NCBI GenBank assembly: GCA_028279515.1
Contig: JANQNQ010000002.1
Coordinates: forward strand, 268,295-332,294
Origin: Flavobacteriaceae bacterium
GTDB lineage: Bacteria > Bacteroidota > Bacteroidia > Flavobacteriales > Flavobacteriaceae
Direction: 5' to 3'
Length of the DNA: 64,000 nucleotides
Shown here: piece after piece, positions 9,425-18,345 of the stretch
Layout: every line of letters begins with the position of its first letter
Numbering within the stretch: the first letter of the stretch is position 1
Program-made: the position numbers and the translations under genes
Notes under the pieces: generated by a model
What the model was told of the DNA's origin: nothing
What the model saw: the letters and a program-made list of their open reading frames with translations, nothing else
Databases searched by the model: none

Positions 9425-9432
9425 CAAAAATA
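9425..9432 (-). promoter_or_regulatory. -7 promoter element of ndh
   Basis: On the minus strand this reads TATTTTTG, an exact match to the Bacteroidota -7 consensus TAnnTTTG, ending 17 bp before the ndh ATG. No convincing TTTG -33 box is seen at 19-21 bp upstream. Confidence 0.55.
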
Positions 9433-9533
9433 CGGCTTCCCTAGATGTTTTCATCGTTTAATGATAAATATTTTGATGAATTTTGTAACATATACTACAT
9501 CGAAGCTACTTACCATAAAACAACTGACCATTA

Positions 9534-10028
9534 GTGACCAAAGAGCTAGAACATAGTTTTGTTACAGAGTTAGAACGACATCAGAACATCGTTCACAAAG
9601 TCTGTAGAATTTATACAAACGATCGCGATTCGCACAACGACCTCTTTCAAGAGATCACCATCCAATTATGGAAGGCTTTCCCAAAGTTTAGAGGGGATTC
9701 TAAGTTTAGTACTTGGATGTATCGCGTGGCTTTGAACACCGCCATTACCTTATACAGAAAATCGAAGCGAAGAATCAACACGCAAGAGATTGACAGCATT
9801 CAATTTAAGATTAAAGCTGATGAGTATGATGACACGCAAGAACAACAATTGAAAGTAATGTATAAGGCAATAAAGCAACTAAGTGATATAGAAAAGGCAT
9901 TGGTCTTTTTATACTTAGAAGACAAAGATTACAGAGAAATCTCCCAAACCCTGGGTATTACTGAAGTAAATGCTCGCGTGAAGATGAATCGGATCAAAAC
10001 GAAATTAAAGACGATCTTAAATCCTTGA
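9534..10028 (+). CDS. ECF-type RNA polymerase sigma factor
   Basis: A 164-residue sigma-70 family protein with region 2 at the N-terminal half (NDLFQEITIQLWKAFPKFRG, then FSTWMYRVALNTAI) and a region 4 helix-turn-helix at about 110-160 (YREISQTLGITEVNARVKMNRIKTKL). The start is a GTG; no ATG occurs before residue 62, which lies inside region 2. The next gene begins 2 bp after its stop and encodes a membrane protein that is likely its partner. The regulon is unknown. Confidence 0.9.
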   Translation: MTKELEHSFVTELERHQNIVHKVCRIYTNDRDSHNDLFQEITIQLWKAFPKFRGDSKFSTWMYRVALNTAITLYRKSKRRINTQEIDSIQFKIKADEYDDTQEQQLKVMYKAIKQLSDIEKALVFLYLEDKDYREISQTLGITEVNARVKMNRIKTKLKTILNP

Positions 10029-10030
10029 TT

Positions 10031-10660
10031 ATGGATGAATTAGAATTATTAAAGAAAGACTGGAAAGAACAGGGTGATAAATACCCGAAGCTTTCGTACA
10101 ACGAACTATATAAGATGATCCTCAAAAAGTCATCGTCCATTGTCAAATGGATCTTTATCATAAGTATCATTGAATTGCTGTTTTGGCCCGTGTTGGATGG
10201 CTTGTTTAAACTATTCGGATTTAGACCTCAGGTAGAAATTCCGTTTTATACTGAGATCATCATTGGTCTCAATACCATCTTCTATCCAGTGATTCTATAC
10301 TTCATCTATAAGTTTTACAAGAATTACAAGATGATCTCGGTGACTGACTCGGCTAAGGAGTTGATCGAAAATATTTTGAAAACACGCCGTACTACGAAAC
10401 AATATGTTTGGTTCAATATTTCCTTTTTCTTCTTGGCAAGTTGTTTCTTATATGTGATGATGTTCTTGTACGACCCGCAATTTTCCAAATTTGTGAATGG
10501 AGAGACTTCTACCTTGAAACTTGTTGTCATGGTATTATCTATCCTCTTCTTTATTACGCTATTCGTTGCGGTTATTTGGGGAGTCTATCAGTTAATTTAT
10601 GGTACTCTCTTACGACGACTTAATAAGAATTACAAAGAGTTGAAACAAATGAATCTATAA
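10031..10660 (+). CDS. Membrane protein cotranscribed with sigma factor (putative anti-sigma partner)
   Basis: A 209-residue protein. I use the ATG 2 bp after the sigma stop rather than an overlapping TTG. It has a soluble, charged N-terminal part of about 35 residues, then four hydrophobic helices (about 38-60, 75-97, 131-150 and 170-195). Position and the cytosolic N-terminus suggest it regulates the sigma factor, as is common for such pairs in Bacteroidota, but no recognised anti-sigma domain is visible. A strong hairpin terminator follows. Confidence 0.75.
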   Translation: MDELELLKKDWKEQGDKYPKLSYNELYKMILKKSSSIVKWIFIISIIELLFWPVLDGLFKLFGFRPQVEIPFYTEIIIGLNTIFYPVILYFIYKFYKNYKMISVTDSAKELIENILKTRRTTKQYVWFNISFFFLASCFLYVMMFLYDPQFSKFVNGETSTLKLVVMVLSILFFITLFVAVIWGVYQLIYGTLLRRLNKNYKELKQMNL

Positions 10661-10663
10661 AAA

Positions 10664-10686
10664 AAAAGAGGCCTTGAGCCTCTTTT
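10664..10686. terminator. Bidirectional rho-independent terminator
   Basis: A 9-bp stem AAAAGAGGC / GCCTCTTTT with loop CTTGA, with a T-run after it on the plus strand and an A-run before it. It can serve both the sigma operon (+) and the convergent acyltransferase gene (-). Confidence 0.85.
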
Positions 10687-10704
10687 CTTTTTTTAATGTT
10701 TTTC

Positions 10705-11508
10705 TTAATAGCCCCATCTTCTGGACTTGTTTAATTCTTCCATGGCTACCAGTTCTTCTTCTGGAATCACCTTTAAAAAGGATGGATGTTGCTCAATAGC
10801 GAATTCGATCTTCTCTACAATTTCTTCAATGGATTCATTTTCGTAATCAATATCTAGTGGCTTCTTGATCTCCATAGACTGAAGAATCCCTTTTTTCTTT
10901 ATACGAAGTCCTTTTTTGTCAAAAGAACGCCTGAAGCCGTCGATAACGATAGGTATTACCAAAGGTTTGTATTGCTTGATGATATGCGCCGTTCCTTTTC
11001 TGATCGGCTTAAACGGTTTGGTCGTACCCTGCGGAAAAGTGATAACCCATCCATCATTGAGAGCCACCCCAATATTATCGGTATCATTAAAATTCACATC
11101 ACGCTTTATATCCTGCCCCTTCTCTCTCCAAGTTCTTTCAACTGTTACAGCCCCAGCATATGCCATGATCCTGGCTAACAATCCGGCCTTCATCGTCTCT
11201 TTAGCCGCTACATAATAAATATTCAATTTCGGATGCCAAAGGTACCCGACATTTTTTATGTTGTCGACCCGTCCGCTCAGTCCAGCATTGAATACATGAA
11301 ACATGGCCACCACATCAGCAAAATAGGTCTGGTGGTTTGATACAAACAGGACATTGGTATCGGGGAGCTCTCTAAAAATCTCAGATCCTTCGATCTGGAG
11401 TTGATTAAACCCACGATAGCGCTGATGGGTCATAAGTCCGAAGATTCTTATAAGCCATTTTTTCAAGAACAATATATGTCCAAAAGGATTCGTCTTAAAT
11501 AATCCCAT
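10705..11508 (-). CDS. 1-acyl-sn-glycerol-3-phosphate acyltransferase-like protein (PlsC family)
   Basis: A 267-residue member of the lysophospholipid acyltransferase family. The catalytic H-x4-D motif is NHQTYFAD at residues 58-65. The glycerol-phosphate binding motif, usually EGTR, is altered to FPQGTTKP at 158-165, so the acceptor may differ from lysophosphatidic acid. The protein probably acts at the inner membrane in phospholipid or lipid modification. It is monocistronic. Confidence 0.85.
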   Translation of the reverse strand: MGLFKTNPFGHILFLKKWLIRIFGLMTHQRYRGFNQLQIEGSEIFRELPDTNVLFVSNHQTYFADVVAMFHVFNAGLSGRVDNIKNVGYLWHPKLNIYYVAAKETMKAGLLARIMAYAGAVTVERTWREKGQDIKRDVNFNDTDNIGVALNDGWVITFPQGTTKPFKPIRKGTAHIIKQYKPLVIPIVIDGFRRSFDKKGLRIKKKGILQSMEIKKPLDIDYENESIEEIVEKIEFAIEQHPSFLKVIPEEELVAMEELNKSRRWGY

Positions 11509-11555
11509 ACTTCGTTTTAAATTAAAGCGAACTGCAAAGTTACAAAATCGCCCGT

Positions 11556-12197
11556 TTACAAAACAGGCTTTAATAGGTCTTTCATCTCGCTTAACATCAT
11601 TGCCGTAGCACCCCAGACCACATAACCATTTAGCTTAAAGGCGGGTACTTCAATATCTGTGGCATAAGATGTAGTCAATGTTTTGGTGATCACCTTACTA
11701 TCATCTAGAAAGTCTAATACGTTGACCTCTATTAGTTTTTCGACCTCATCGTCTTGGGGTGAGAAGCTAGGAGATTCTTCAACAAAACCCAAATAAGGTT
11801 GTACTATAAAATTACTTGGGGGAATGTAGATATTGGTCATTTCTTTCACTACCCGTATTGATGTCGCCTTTACGCCGATCTCTTCTTCGGTCTCCCTGAG
11901 TGCGGTCTCTACTAGATTTTGATCCTGAGGCTCTACCTTTCCGCCAGGAAAACCTACTTGGTTCGAGTGCACTCCCTTATAGGTCTTTCTCAGAATCAAC
12001 ATCAATTTGGTTTCTGCTTGCTGATCGGGGTAGAACATCGCCATTACGGCTGCCGTCTTAGGATTCTTCTGCTTTAACGCAATTTCCTTAAGCTCTTGCA
12101 AACGTTCGATAGGAGCCATTTTATACTGAGATTCTTGCCCAGGTAGTGGCAAATCCTTTATTTTGGGGATGGATTCAACAAATCTAGAAAAGTTCAT
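11556..12197 (-). CDS. Nudix CoA pyrophosphatase (NudL-like)
   Basis: A 213-residue protein when started at the ATG giving MNFSRFVESIPKI; the 48-residue longer frame would run back through the divergent gene's signal peptide and is rejected. The Nudix box is visible as GFPGGK (82-87) followed by RETEEEIG (101-108), as in the CoA pyrophosphatase branch, which hydrolyses CoA and acyl-CoA to phosphopantetheine products. The start lies only 4 bp from the start of the divergent cyclophilin gene, so its promoter must lie inside that gene; a TAATATTG word at 12224-12231 (minus strand) is a candidate. Confidence 0.9.
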   Translation of the reverse strand: MNFSRFVESIPKIKDLPLPGQESQYKMAPIERLQELKEIALKQKNPKTAAVMAMFYPDQQAETKLMLILRKTYKGVHSNQVGFPGGKVEPQDQNLVETALRETEEEIGVKATSIRVVKEMTNIYIPPSNFIVQPYLGFVEESPSFSPQDDEVEKLIEVNVLDFLDDSKVITKTLTTSYATDIEVPAFKLNGYVVWGATAMMLSEMKDLLKPVL

Positions 12198-12201
12198 AGC
12201 A

Positions 12202-12924
12202 ATGCGACTTATTTCTGTCATTACAATATTACCACTATTTTTTTTGATGGCTTGCGCCGAAAAACCAAAAGCGCAACCGCCTAAAGAAACCGAGGCCATT
12301 GTGGATAGTATTTCCACCAAAACCAGCACGGCTGAAACCACGCCCGAAACAACTGAAATACAGGAAGATGAACCGTTTCAACTAACAGAAGACAACGCCA
12401 TTCCTTTCTTTTTTGATTATGCTAAAGAAAACCCTGAAGACAAAGTAAAAATCATCACAGACTTTGGTGAAATACATATTCAGCTATTTAAAGAAACACC
12501 ATATCATCGAGCCAATTTCATCTATCTCACCAGAAAGAAATACTACGACGGCACCTATTTTCATCGTGTCGTGAAAGACTTTGTTATTCAGGGAGGAAGT
12601 TCTGACGAACGCAGTACCGGCCTTAAACGAAAGACTATCGGACGCTATCTACTTCCACCTGATACGAAAAAAGGATTCAAGCATCACCGTGGTATCGTCT
12701 CTATGCCGAGCAGTGATATTGACAATCCGCATAAGTTGGCATCACCTTATGAATTCTTCATTGTACAGAAAAAGGGAGGTACACATCACTTAAACGGAAG
12801 CTATACTGCATTTGGACGTGTTATCAAAGGAATGGACGTAGTAGACAAAATCGCCAATCTACCGGTTGATGATGCCGATTGGCCGTTACAAAATGTTCGA
12901 ATGAAGGTAGAGATCATCGAATGA
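12202..12924 (+). CDS. Lipoprotein peptidyl-prolyl cis-trans isomerase (cyclophilin type)
   Basis: A 240-residue lipoprotein. The start is set by the signal sequence MRLISVITILPLFFLMAC with lipobox LMAC (Cys18). A low-complexity Thr/Glu/Pro linker of about 50 residues follows, then a cyclophilin domain with the hallmark F-H-R-V-V-K-D-F-V-I-Q-G-G stretch and a late NGSYTAFGRVIKGMDVV region. It probably assists folding in the periplasm. Its stop codon directly abuts the stop codon of the convergent UPF0126 gene (TGATCA). Confidence 0.92.
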   Translation: MRLISVITILPLFFLMACAEKPKAQPPKETEAIVDSISTKTSTAETTPETTEIQEDEPFQLTEDNAIPFFFDYAKENPEDKVKIITDFGEIHIQLFKETPYHRANFIYLTRKKYYDGTYFHRVVKDFVIQGGSSDERSTGLKRKTIGRYLLPPDTKKGFKHHRGIVSMPSSDIDNPHKLASPYEFFIVQKKGGTHHLNGSYTAFGRVIKGMDVVDKIANLPVDDADWPLQNVRMKVEIIE

Positions 12925-13530
12925 TCATTTCTTATAGAAAGAAGGTAGTGAGAGATGGTAACGCACGGCTAGTAATCGAATGACGATCACTGCCACTGCA
13001 GTGGCTATATAAATCACATTTTCATCCAAGGGTAATGCGCTTAGCACAAAGAAAACAACACCTCCAACAATGCAGGCCGTGGCGTAGATCTCCTTTCGAA
13101 ACACCACTGGTATCTCATTACAAAGAATATCTCGTATCACCCCTCCGAAACTGGCCGTCATGGCGCCTAAGGCTATCGAGATCACAGGATGCAGACCCGC
13201 ATCGATTCCTTTTTCGATACCGATCAATGTAAACACTCCAAGACCGATGGTATCAAATAGAAACAGTGATGTTCTCAAGTAGCCCAGCTTCCGCCTAAAA
13301 ACAACAGCAAAGATGACAGACCCAAGAATTACGTATACATAATTGAGATCCAACATCCACCCTACCGGAGTTCTTCCTATTAAAATATCACGAAGGGTCC
13401 CCCCTCCTACGGCTGTCACAAAAGCAATGATAAAGATCCCAAAGGGGTCTAACTTTTTGTTGAGCGCTGTAAGTACTCCAGAAATTGCAAAGGCAATGGT
13501 ACCGAGGATGTCAAGAGTGTAGAAAAACAT
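12925..13530 (-). CDS. UPF0126/TRIC-type membrane protein (YicG-like)
   Basis: A 201-residue protein with two copies of the UPF0126 repeat. Each copy has three helices and a glycine-rich loop followed by RDI: AVGGGTLRDILIG near residues 41-53 and ASFGGVIRDILCNE near 126-139. Family members are proposed small-solute (glycine) or cation transporters. The start codon overlaps the upstream RDD gene's stop by one base (TAATG), so the two are translationally linked. Confidence 0.88.
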   Translation of the reverse strand: MFFYTLDILGTIAFAISGVLTALNKKLDPFGIFIIAFVTAVGGGTLRDILIGRTPVGWMLDLNYVYVILGSVIFAVVFRRKLGYLRTSLFLFDTIGLGVFTLIGIEKGIDAGLHPVISIALGAMTASFGGVIRDILCNEIPVVFRKEIYATACIVGGVVFFVLSALPLDENVIYIATAVAVIVIRLLAVRYHLSLPSFYKK

Positions 13531-14252
13531 TACATGTGCTGGGTATAATAGTTATAGTCCTTTAACACCGTTTGTATAAAAGTATGAGTGTCGCGATGCT
13601 TGGACTTGGCTTGTATCACCTCTTCAATTTTGGTCTTTAGCTTTAACAGCGTGGCATGGTCAGCAGCTCTCTTAGCGGTGACAAAAGTTTCTTTAATGAT
13701 TCGGGCATCGTTATCAGACAGTCTGATCACAGAAGGGTACGTGGGTTGATAGTCATCTTTGAGCTCCATCAAGATAGTGTGGCTGATCTTCAATTTATCC
13801 TTTAGTGTGATCACCGAAGTACCAGCCGCCATGTCGCCGACGCGTTGGCTCTTTTTACTACTGGCAAGGGTAATGATGGCCAAGAGACCAAACGTAACCC
13901 AAATATCAACATTTCTAAAGAACCAGCGAATCAAATAGTCGGCAAAGGAGGCTTGGTAGCCGTCTATCTTTACCACTCGAATCTTCAATGCTTTCTTTCC
14001 TAAAGTCTGTCCGTCCAAGAAAGATTCCAATAGTAAAGTGTAAAAAACGGCGGGTATACTGATTATTGTCCAAATGGCAATTTCAGACCATTGATCCATC
14101 TCGGGAATATTGCCCATTATTTGTCCGCAGACCACTAAATAGATGGTAATAATGGCAGCGTCGATCAAAAACGCCAGAATACGTTCGCCCAACCCAGCAG
14201 CGGTAAAATTGATGTTCACATTTTGGGTAGTGTTTATTTGTAACTCTGACAT
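13530..14252 (-). CDS. RDD family membrane protein
   Basis: A 240-residue protein started at the ATG giving MSELQINTTQNVNINF, which matches RDD proteins from this phylum better than the 13-residue extension. The N-terminal half carries the RDD domain: GERILAFLIDAAII, then GKKALKIRVVKIDG, then DYLIRWFFRNVD. The C-terminal third is soluble and helical. RDD genes in Bacteroidota usually lie beside SpoIIM/DUF4129/MoxR/DUF58 genes. Here it is divergent from that operon, with only 23 bp between the two starts. The molecular role is unknown. Confidence 0.88.
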   Translation of the reverse strand: MSELQINTTQNVNINFTAAGLGERILAFLIDAAIITIYLVVCGQIMGNIPEMDQWSEIAIWTIISIPAVFYTLLLESFLDGQTLGKKALKIRVVKIDGYQASFADYLIRWFFRNVDIWVTFGLLAIITLASSKKSQRVGDMAAGTSVITLKDKLKISHTILMELKDDYQPTYPSVIRLSDNDARIIKETFVTAKRAADHATLLKLKTKIEEVIQAKSKHRDTHTFIQTVLKDYNYYTQHM

Positions 14253-14275
14253 TTTATGACTTATTTTAACCTCGT

Positions 14276-15256
14276 ATGAGAGAGGTTGCATTCATCAAGC
14301 AAAATAAAGAAAAATGGCTAAGTTTTGAAAAGGCCATCTATAATAATCAATTTGAAAACCCAGATGAACTCGCCTCGCAATACATTCACCTCATCAATGA
14401 CCTCTCGTATGCACAGACCTATTATCCCAAAAGTAAGGTAATTGGTTATCTGAATCAACTGGCAGCCAAGGCATTTCAAAAGATCTACAAGACCAAACGA
14501 GAGGACACCAATCGACTGGTTCATTTTTGGAAGACCGAAGTGCCCATGCTCATTTACGAGTACAGAAAGTATGTACTATTTGCCTTTATCATCTTCTTTG
14601 CCTTTACGGGCATTGGGGCCATTTCGGCGGCAAACGACGTTGATTTTGTACGTGGAGTTTTAGGAGATTCATACGTAAACATGACCCTAGAGAACATTGA
14701 GAAGGGAGACCCGGTCGCCGTTTATAAAAGCGGTAGCAATTGGGGAGGCTTCATAGGTATCACGATGAACAACCTGCGCGTAGGTATCTTGGCTTTTGTC
14801 TTCGGAATATTTCTAGGTTTCGGAACCATCTACATCTTATTCCAAAATTGTATCATGCTTGGGTCTTTTCAGTATTTCTTTTACGACCGAGGCGTACTTT
14901 GGGAAAGTGTTCGTGGTATTTGGATCCATGGAGCCATGGAGATCTTTGCCATTGTCATCGAATCGGCTGCCGGAATCATAATGGGAGCCAGTATTCTCTT
15001 TCCCGGAACCTACAAACGGTTCGAATCCTTTAAGCGAGGTGCAAAAGATGGTGTTAAGATCTTGATCAGTACCTTTCCGTTTACTTTTGCAGCTGGTTTT
15101 TTAGAAGGTTTCGTTACACGATATAGCAATGCGATGCCCAATTTCTTATCGGTGGGAATCATTTTGGTAACCCTAGGGATCATTTCTTATTACTACCTCG
15201 TATACCCAATGTTACTTCAGAAGCGTTTAAAGAACAATTTGATGCCAGCAGTTTAA
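14276..15256 (+). CDS. Stage II sporulation protein M-like membrane protein (SpoIIM/DUF95)
   Basis: A 326-residue protein with a soluble helical N-terminus of about 95 residues and then about six membrane helices. The SpoIIM-type core includes FIGITMNNLRVGILAFVFGIF and an HGAMEIFAIVIESAAG segment. The organism is not expected to sporulate, so the name only reflects homology; a membrane or envelope role is inferred. It is the first gene of a tight operon of DUF4129, DUF4350, MoxR and DUF58 genes. Confidence 0.88.
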   Translation: MREVAFIKQNKEKWLSFEKAIYNNQFENPDELASQYIHLINDLSYAQTYYPKSKVIGYLNQLAAKAFQKIYKTKREDTNRLVHFWKTEVPMLIYEYRKYVLFAFIIFFAFTGIGAISAANDVDFVRGVLGDSYVNMTLENIEKGDPVAVYKSGSNWGGFIGITMNNLRVGILAFVFGIFLGFGTIYILFQNCIMLGSFQYFFYDRGVLWESVRGIWIHGAMEIFAIVIESAAGIIMGASILFPGTYKRFESFKRGAKDGVKILISTFPFTFAAGFLEGFVTRYSNAMPNFLSVGIILVTLGIISYYYLVYPMLLQKRLKNNLMPAV

Positions 15257-15257
15257 T

Positions 15258-15989
15258 ATGAAAAGCTGCTTAGGTACCATACGCTGCGTTCTTTTCTTCC
15301 TTTTTATAGGAATGGCCTCACTTATGGCACAAGAGGTGAGTGAAATTGAAACATCTCGTGAGTTTGACGAAGATTTTAAATCTCATTACGAAGGAAGAAG
15401 ATATGACTACGAAGGCGAGGAGGTGATGAGCAGGGCACAATGGGAGCCCAATCAAAAAGCGGCGCCCTACGAAAACAGAGAACCAACCACCTTTGATGAT
15501 AATGAAGTTGTCGAGAATGAAAGTACAGAAATCCGAGTGCCTAACTTCTTCTCTACCCTTGCTTGGATCATCGTTCCAATTGTTCTGGTGCTGATTGTCT
15601 ATCTGATTTTTGGCGGAAACAAATTATTTGGAAACAAAGGCAACACAAAGATCAATGTCGAAGATGAAATAACTGAAGAGAACATTGAGACGGCCGATAT
15701 TGACACCCTAATTCAAAAGGCAGAAGCCCAAGGAAATCTAAGGTTGGCCGTTAGATATCATTACTTACTGATTCTTAAAAAATTGGTTATCAAGGATTTG
15801 ATAAAGTTTGAAGACAAAAAGACCAATGCCGATTACCTTTCAGAGATCACCAATCCTGTTTTAAATAAGGGGTTTTCATACGTTTCTTATCTGTACAGTT
15901 ATATATGGTACGGAGAATTCAGTATAAACGAATTTCAATATCAACAGGCCAAGGCCGATTTTGTAGCATTAAAAGAAAGTATCAAATAA
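15258..15989 (+). CDS. DUF4129 domain-containing membrane protein
   Basis: A 243-residue protein that starts 1 bp after the SpoIIM stop. It has a signal peptide (ending SLMAQ), an acidic extracytoplasmic stretch of about 70 residues, one transmembrane helix at about 98-117 (LAWIIVPIVLVLIVYLIF), and a cytosolic helical C-terminus with the DUF4129 pattern: GNLRLAVRYHYLLILKKL, then FSYVSYLYSYIWYGEFSI. The function is unknown; it always accompanies MoxR/DUF58 genes. Confidence 0.85.
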   Translation: MKSCLGTIRCVLFFLFIGMASLMAQEVSEIETSREFDEDFKSHYEGRRYDYEGEEVMSRAQWEPNQKAAPYENREPTTFDDNEVVENESTEIRVPNFFSTLAWIIVPIVLVLIVYLIFGGNKLFGNKGNTKINVEDEITEENIETADIDTLIQKAEAQGNLRLAVRYHYLLILKKLVIKDLIKFEDKKTNADYLSEITNPVLNKGFSYVSYLYSYIWYGEFSINEFQYQQAKADFVALKESIK

Positions 15990-15992
15990 GTC

Positions 15993-17219
15993 GTGAAAAA
16001 AACCATTGTCATACTCGTTACTATCATTGTTGTCGTCTTACTAGCGGTAGTATTTAGTGACTTTTCTTTTGGTAAAAAGAAAGTCGACTGGCGAGAGACC
16101 TATAGTGAACGGCACACGCGACCCTACGGCGTAAAGGTATTTTACGAAGAGCTATCTAAGATCTATGACGACAAGACCCTACGAACGGTCTATCACTACC
16201 CTAACGGGTATCTATATGCCCATGGTGAATACGGTGACGGAGATCATTTCGCTGCCGGAACCTATATGATCATTGGTAACTCGGGCTACCTCAACGATGG
16301 CTCCATTTATAGTTTGTTAGAGTTTGTATCAGATGGAAACGCACTCTTTCTGTCCGATCACTATATTCCGCAGGAACTCAAAGACTCGCTAAACATTAAA
16401 GTCACCAATGACGACCTCAAGGATAGTTTACTAACACTCAGCCTTGCTGATAAATACAGAAAAACTTCCAGAAGCAACATCGATCGAGTAACCGACCAAA
16501 GCTATATTTTTCAGTACGATGATGAGACCACCACTGTTTTAGGGCATACAGAAGCTGATGAGGTAAAAAAGGTGAACTTCGTGAAAGTGGCGTATGGTGA
16601 TGGTGATGTTTTTATACACCTTCAACCAAAGGCCTTTACCAACTATCATCTTTTAAAGAACGAAGACCACTATAAATATGTAGAAGGCATCCTGTCGCAA
16701 TTACCCAATGCAGATATTTATTTCGATTCGTATTACAAATATCAAGATTCAACTCCCGGAGATAGTGGTATGCCCGACCAACACTCAAACCTTAAGTTCC
16801 TGTTAAGCCAACCCGCATTTAAATGGGCTTGGTATCTGATGTGGCTACTCGCACTGATCTTCATCATTTTTAACGGAAAAAGAAGGCAACGTATCATACA
16901 AACGATAAAACCGTTACAAAATACGACTATGGCCTTTACAAAGACCATTGCCAACTTATACTATGAAACGAAGGATCACGAGAATCTGATTCGTAAAAAG
17001 ATCACCTATTTCTTAGCCAAAGTACGCACGGATCATTATCTTGATACGCAGAAGCTAGATGAGAAGTTCATTAAGCAATTGGCACTCAAATCAAATAAGG
17101 ATCAAGAAATCGTGAGGCGATTGATCGACTATATCAATTGGAGTCGCAAGAAGAAATTATTTAACGAAGGCGACCTCATTCAACTAAATACACTAATAGA
17201 AGATTTTTATAAAAAATAA
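15993..17219 (+). CDS. DUF4350 domain-containing protein
   Basis: A 408-residue protein with a GTG start (gtgaaaaaaacc) 3 bp after the previous stop. It has an N-terminal membrane anchor, a periplasmic region with the DUF4350 pattern (RPYGVKVFYEEL near residue 42, and a LLEFVSDGNALFLSDHYIP stretch resembling a GATase-like fold), a second helix near 277-292 (WAWYLMWLLALIFIIF) and a cytosolic tail. It is a conserved partner of MoxR and DUF58 proteins, with no known catalytic activity. Confidence 0.85.
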   Translation: MKKTIVILVTIIVVVLLAVVFSDFSFGKKKVDWRETYSERHTRPYGVKVFYEELSKIYDDKTLRTVYHYPNGYLYAHGEYGDGDHFAAGTYMIIGNSGYLNDGSIYSLLEFVSDGNALFLSDHYIPQELKDSLNIKVTNDDLKDSLLTLSLADKYRKTSRSNIDRVTDQSYIFQYDDETTTVLGHTEADEVKKVNFVKVAYGDGDVFIHLQPKAFTNYHLLKNEDHYKYVEGILSQLPNADIYFDSYYKYQDSTPGDSGMPDQHSNLKFLLSQPAFKWAWYLMWLLALIFIIFNGKRRQRIIQTIKPLQNTTMAFTKTIANLYYETKDHENLIRKKITYFLAKVRTDHYLDTQKLDEKFIKQLALKSNKDQEIVRRLIDYINWSRKKKLFNEGDLIQLNTLIEDFYKK

Positions 17220-17221
17220 CT

Positions 17222-18274
17222 ATGGAAGAGCTAGAGAACAACATCCCAAATGACCAGCCAATAACACCTGTTCCCGAAGTTGATGGCGGCCATACTGAAG
17301 AAGGGCTTCATTTCGAAAGTCGTTTAGAGCTACAAGAATTGCAAGCAAGTGTTCAGAAAATCAAAGCCGAATTGGGGAAAGTGATCGTCGGACAAAAAGA
17401 AATGGTCGACATGTTGATTGCTTCATTGTTGGCAAAAGGACATTCGTTGATCGAAGGTGTTCCTGGAGTTGCCAAAACCGTCTCTGCTAAGTTGCTGGCC
17501 AAATCCCTAAACGTTGGTTTTAGTCGTATTCAATTTACTCCAGACTTGATGCCTAGTGATATTTTAGGAACGTCGATCTTTGATATGAAGAAATCTGAGT
17601 TCGAATTTAAAAAAGGACCCATCTTCTCAAATATGATATTGATTGACGAGATCAACCGTGCTCCTGCAAAGACGCAGGCTGCTCTTTTTGAAGTTATGGA
17701 AGAACGTCAGATCACCATCGACGGACAACGCTATCCGCTGGCGCCTCCATTCATGGTCTTGGCCACTCAGAATCCAGTAGAGCAAGAAGGTACATACCGA
17801 CTACCCGAAGCGCAATTGGACCGTTTTCTCTTTAAGATAGAAGTGGATTACCCGAATCTCGAGGAAGAAATCGAGATCATCAACCGCGAACATCAACTAA
17901 AAGATGCTAAGAAGACCGAGAAGATCAACACCTTCTTAAGTCAAGAACAAATCGTTACCTATCAAAACTTGGTGAACGAAGTACGTATAGAGGACAACCT
18001 CCTTAAATATATTGCACAAGTCATTGTCGCTACGCGTAGCAATCAATTCCTGTACTTAGGTGCTTCGCCGCGTGCATCAATCGCTATGTTGAAGGCTAGC
18101 AAAGCCTTTGCAGCCATGTCGGGTAGAGATTTTGTGACGCCAGAAGATATAAAGCGAACCGCAGTCGCCGTATTACAACATCGTGTGATCGTAACACCCG
18201 AACGCGAGATGGAAGGCATCACGAGCAAACAGATCATTAAACAAATTGTAGAAAATATCGAAGTACCTAGGTAG
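17222..18274 (+). CDS. MoxR-family AAA+ ATPase
   Basis: A 350-residue ATPase. Walker A is GVPGVAKT (79-86), Walker B is LIDEINR (140-146), and the sensor-1 region is ATQNPVEQEG. MoxR proteins act as chaperone-like ATPases, usually with a von Willebrand-type or DUF58 partner, to mature envelope or metal-containing proteins. It lies 2 bp after DUF4350. The stop codon begins the left arm of an imperfect 19-bp inverted repeat that separates it from the DUF58 gene. Confidence 0.93.
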   Translation: MEELENNIPNDQPITPVPEVDGGHTEEGLHFESRLELQELQASVQKIKAELGKVIVGQKEMVDMLIASLLAKGHSLIEGVPGVAKTVSAKLLAKSLNVGFSRIQFTPDLMPSDILGTSIFDMKKSEFEFKKGPIFSNMILIDEINRAPAKTQAALFEVMEERQITIDGQRYPLAPPFMVLATQNPVEQEGTYRLPEAQLDRFLFKIEVDYPNLEEEIEIINREHQLKDAKKTEKINTFLSQEQIVTYQNLVNEVRIEDNLLKYIAQVIVATRSNQFLYLGASPRASIAMLKASKAFAAMSGRDFVTPEDIKRTAVAVLQHRVIVTPEREMEGITSKQIIKQIVENIEVPR

Positions 18275-18329
18275 TTATTAGTTGTTGGTTATTAGAGATT
18301 TTCTAGAGAAAACCAAGAACTAAGAACTA
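18272..18329. repeat. Imperfect inverted repeat between moxR-like and DUF58 genes
   Basis: Left arm 18272-18290 and right arm 18311-18329 (AACCAAGAACTAAGAACTA) are complementary at 17 of 19 positions with a 20-nt loop. A further direct copy of AACCAAGAACTA follows before the DUF58 start. Related words occur at about 2185-2215 and 57370-57416. Confidence 0.75.
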
Positions 18330-18345
18330 AAAACCAAGAACTAGA

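Noticed and set aside
12198..12341. 48-residue N-terminal extension of the Nudix protein
   Set aside because: It is antisense to the lipoprotein signal peptide and linker of the cyclophilin gene and lacks Nudix-family character.
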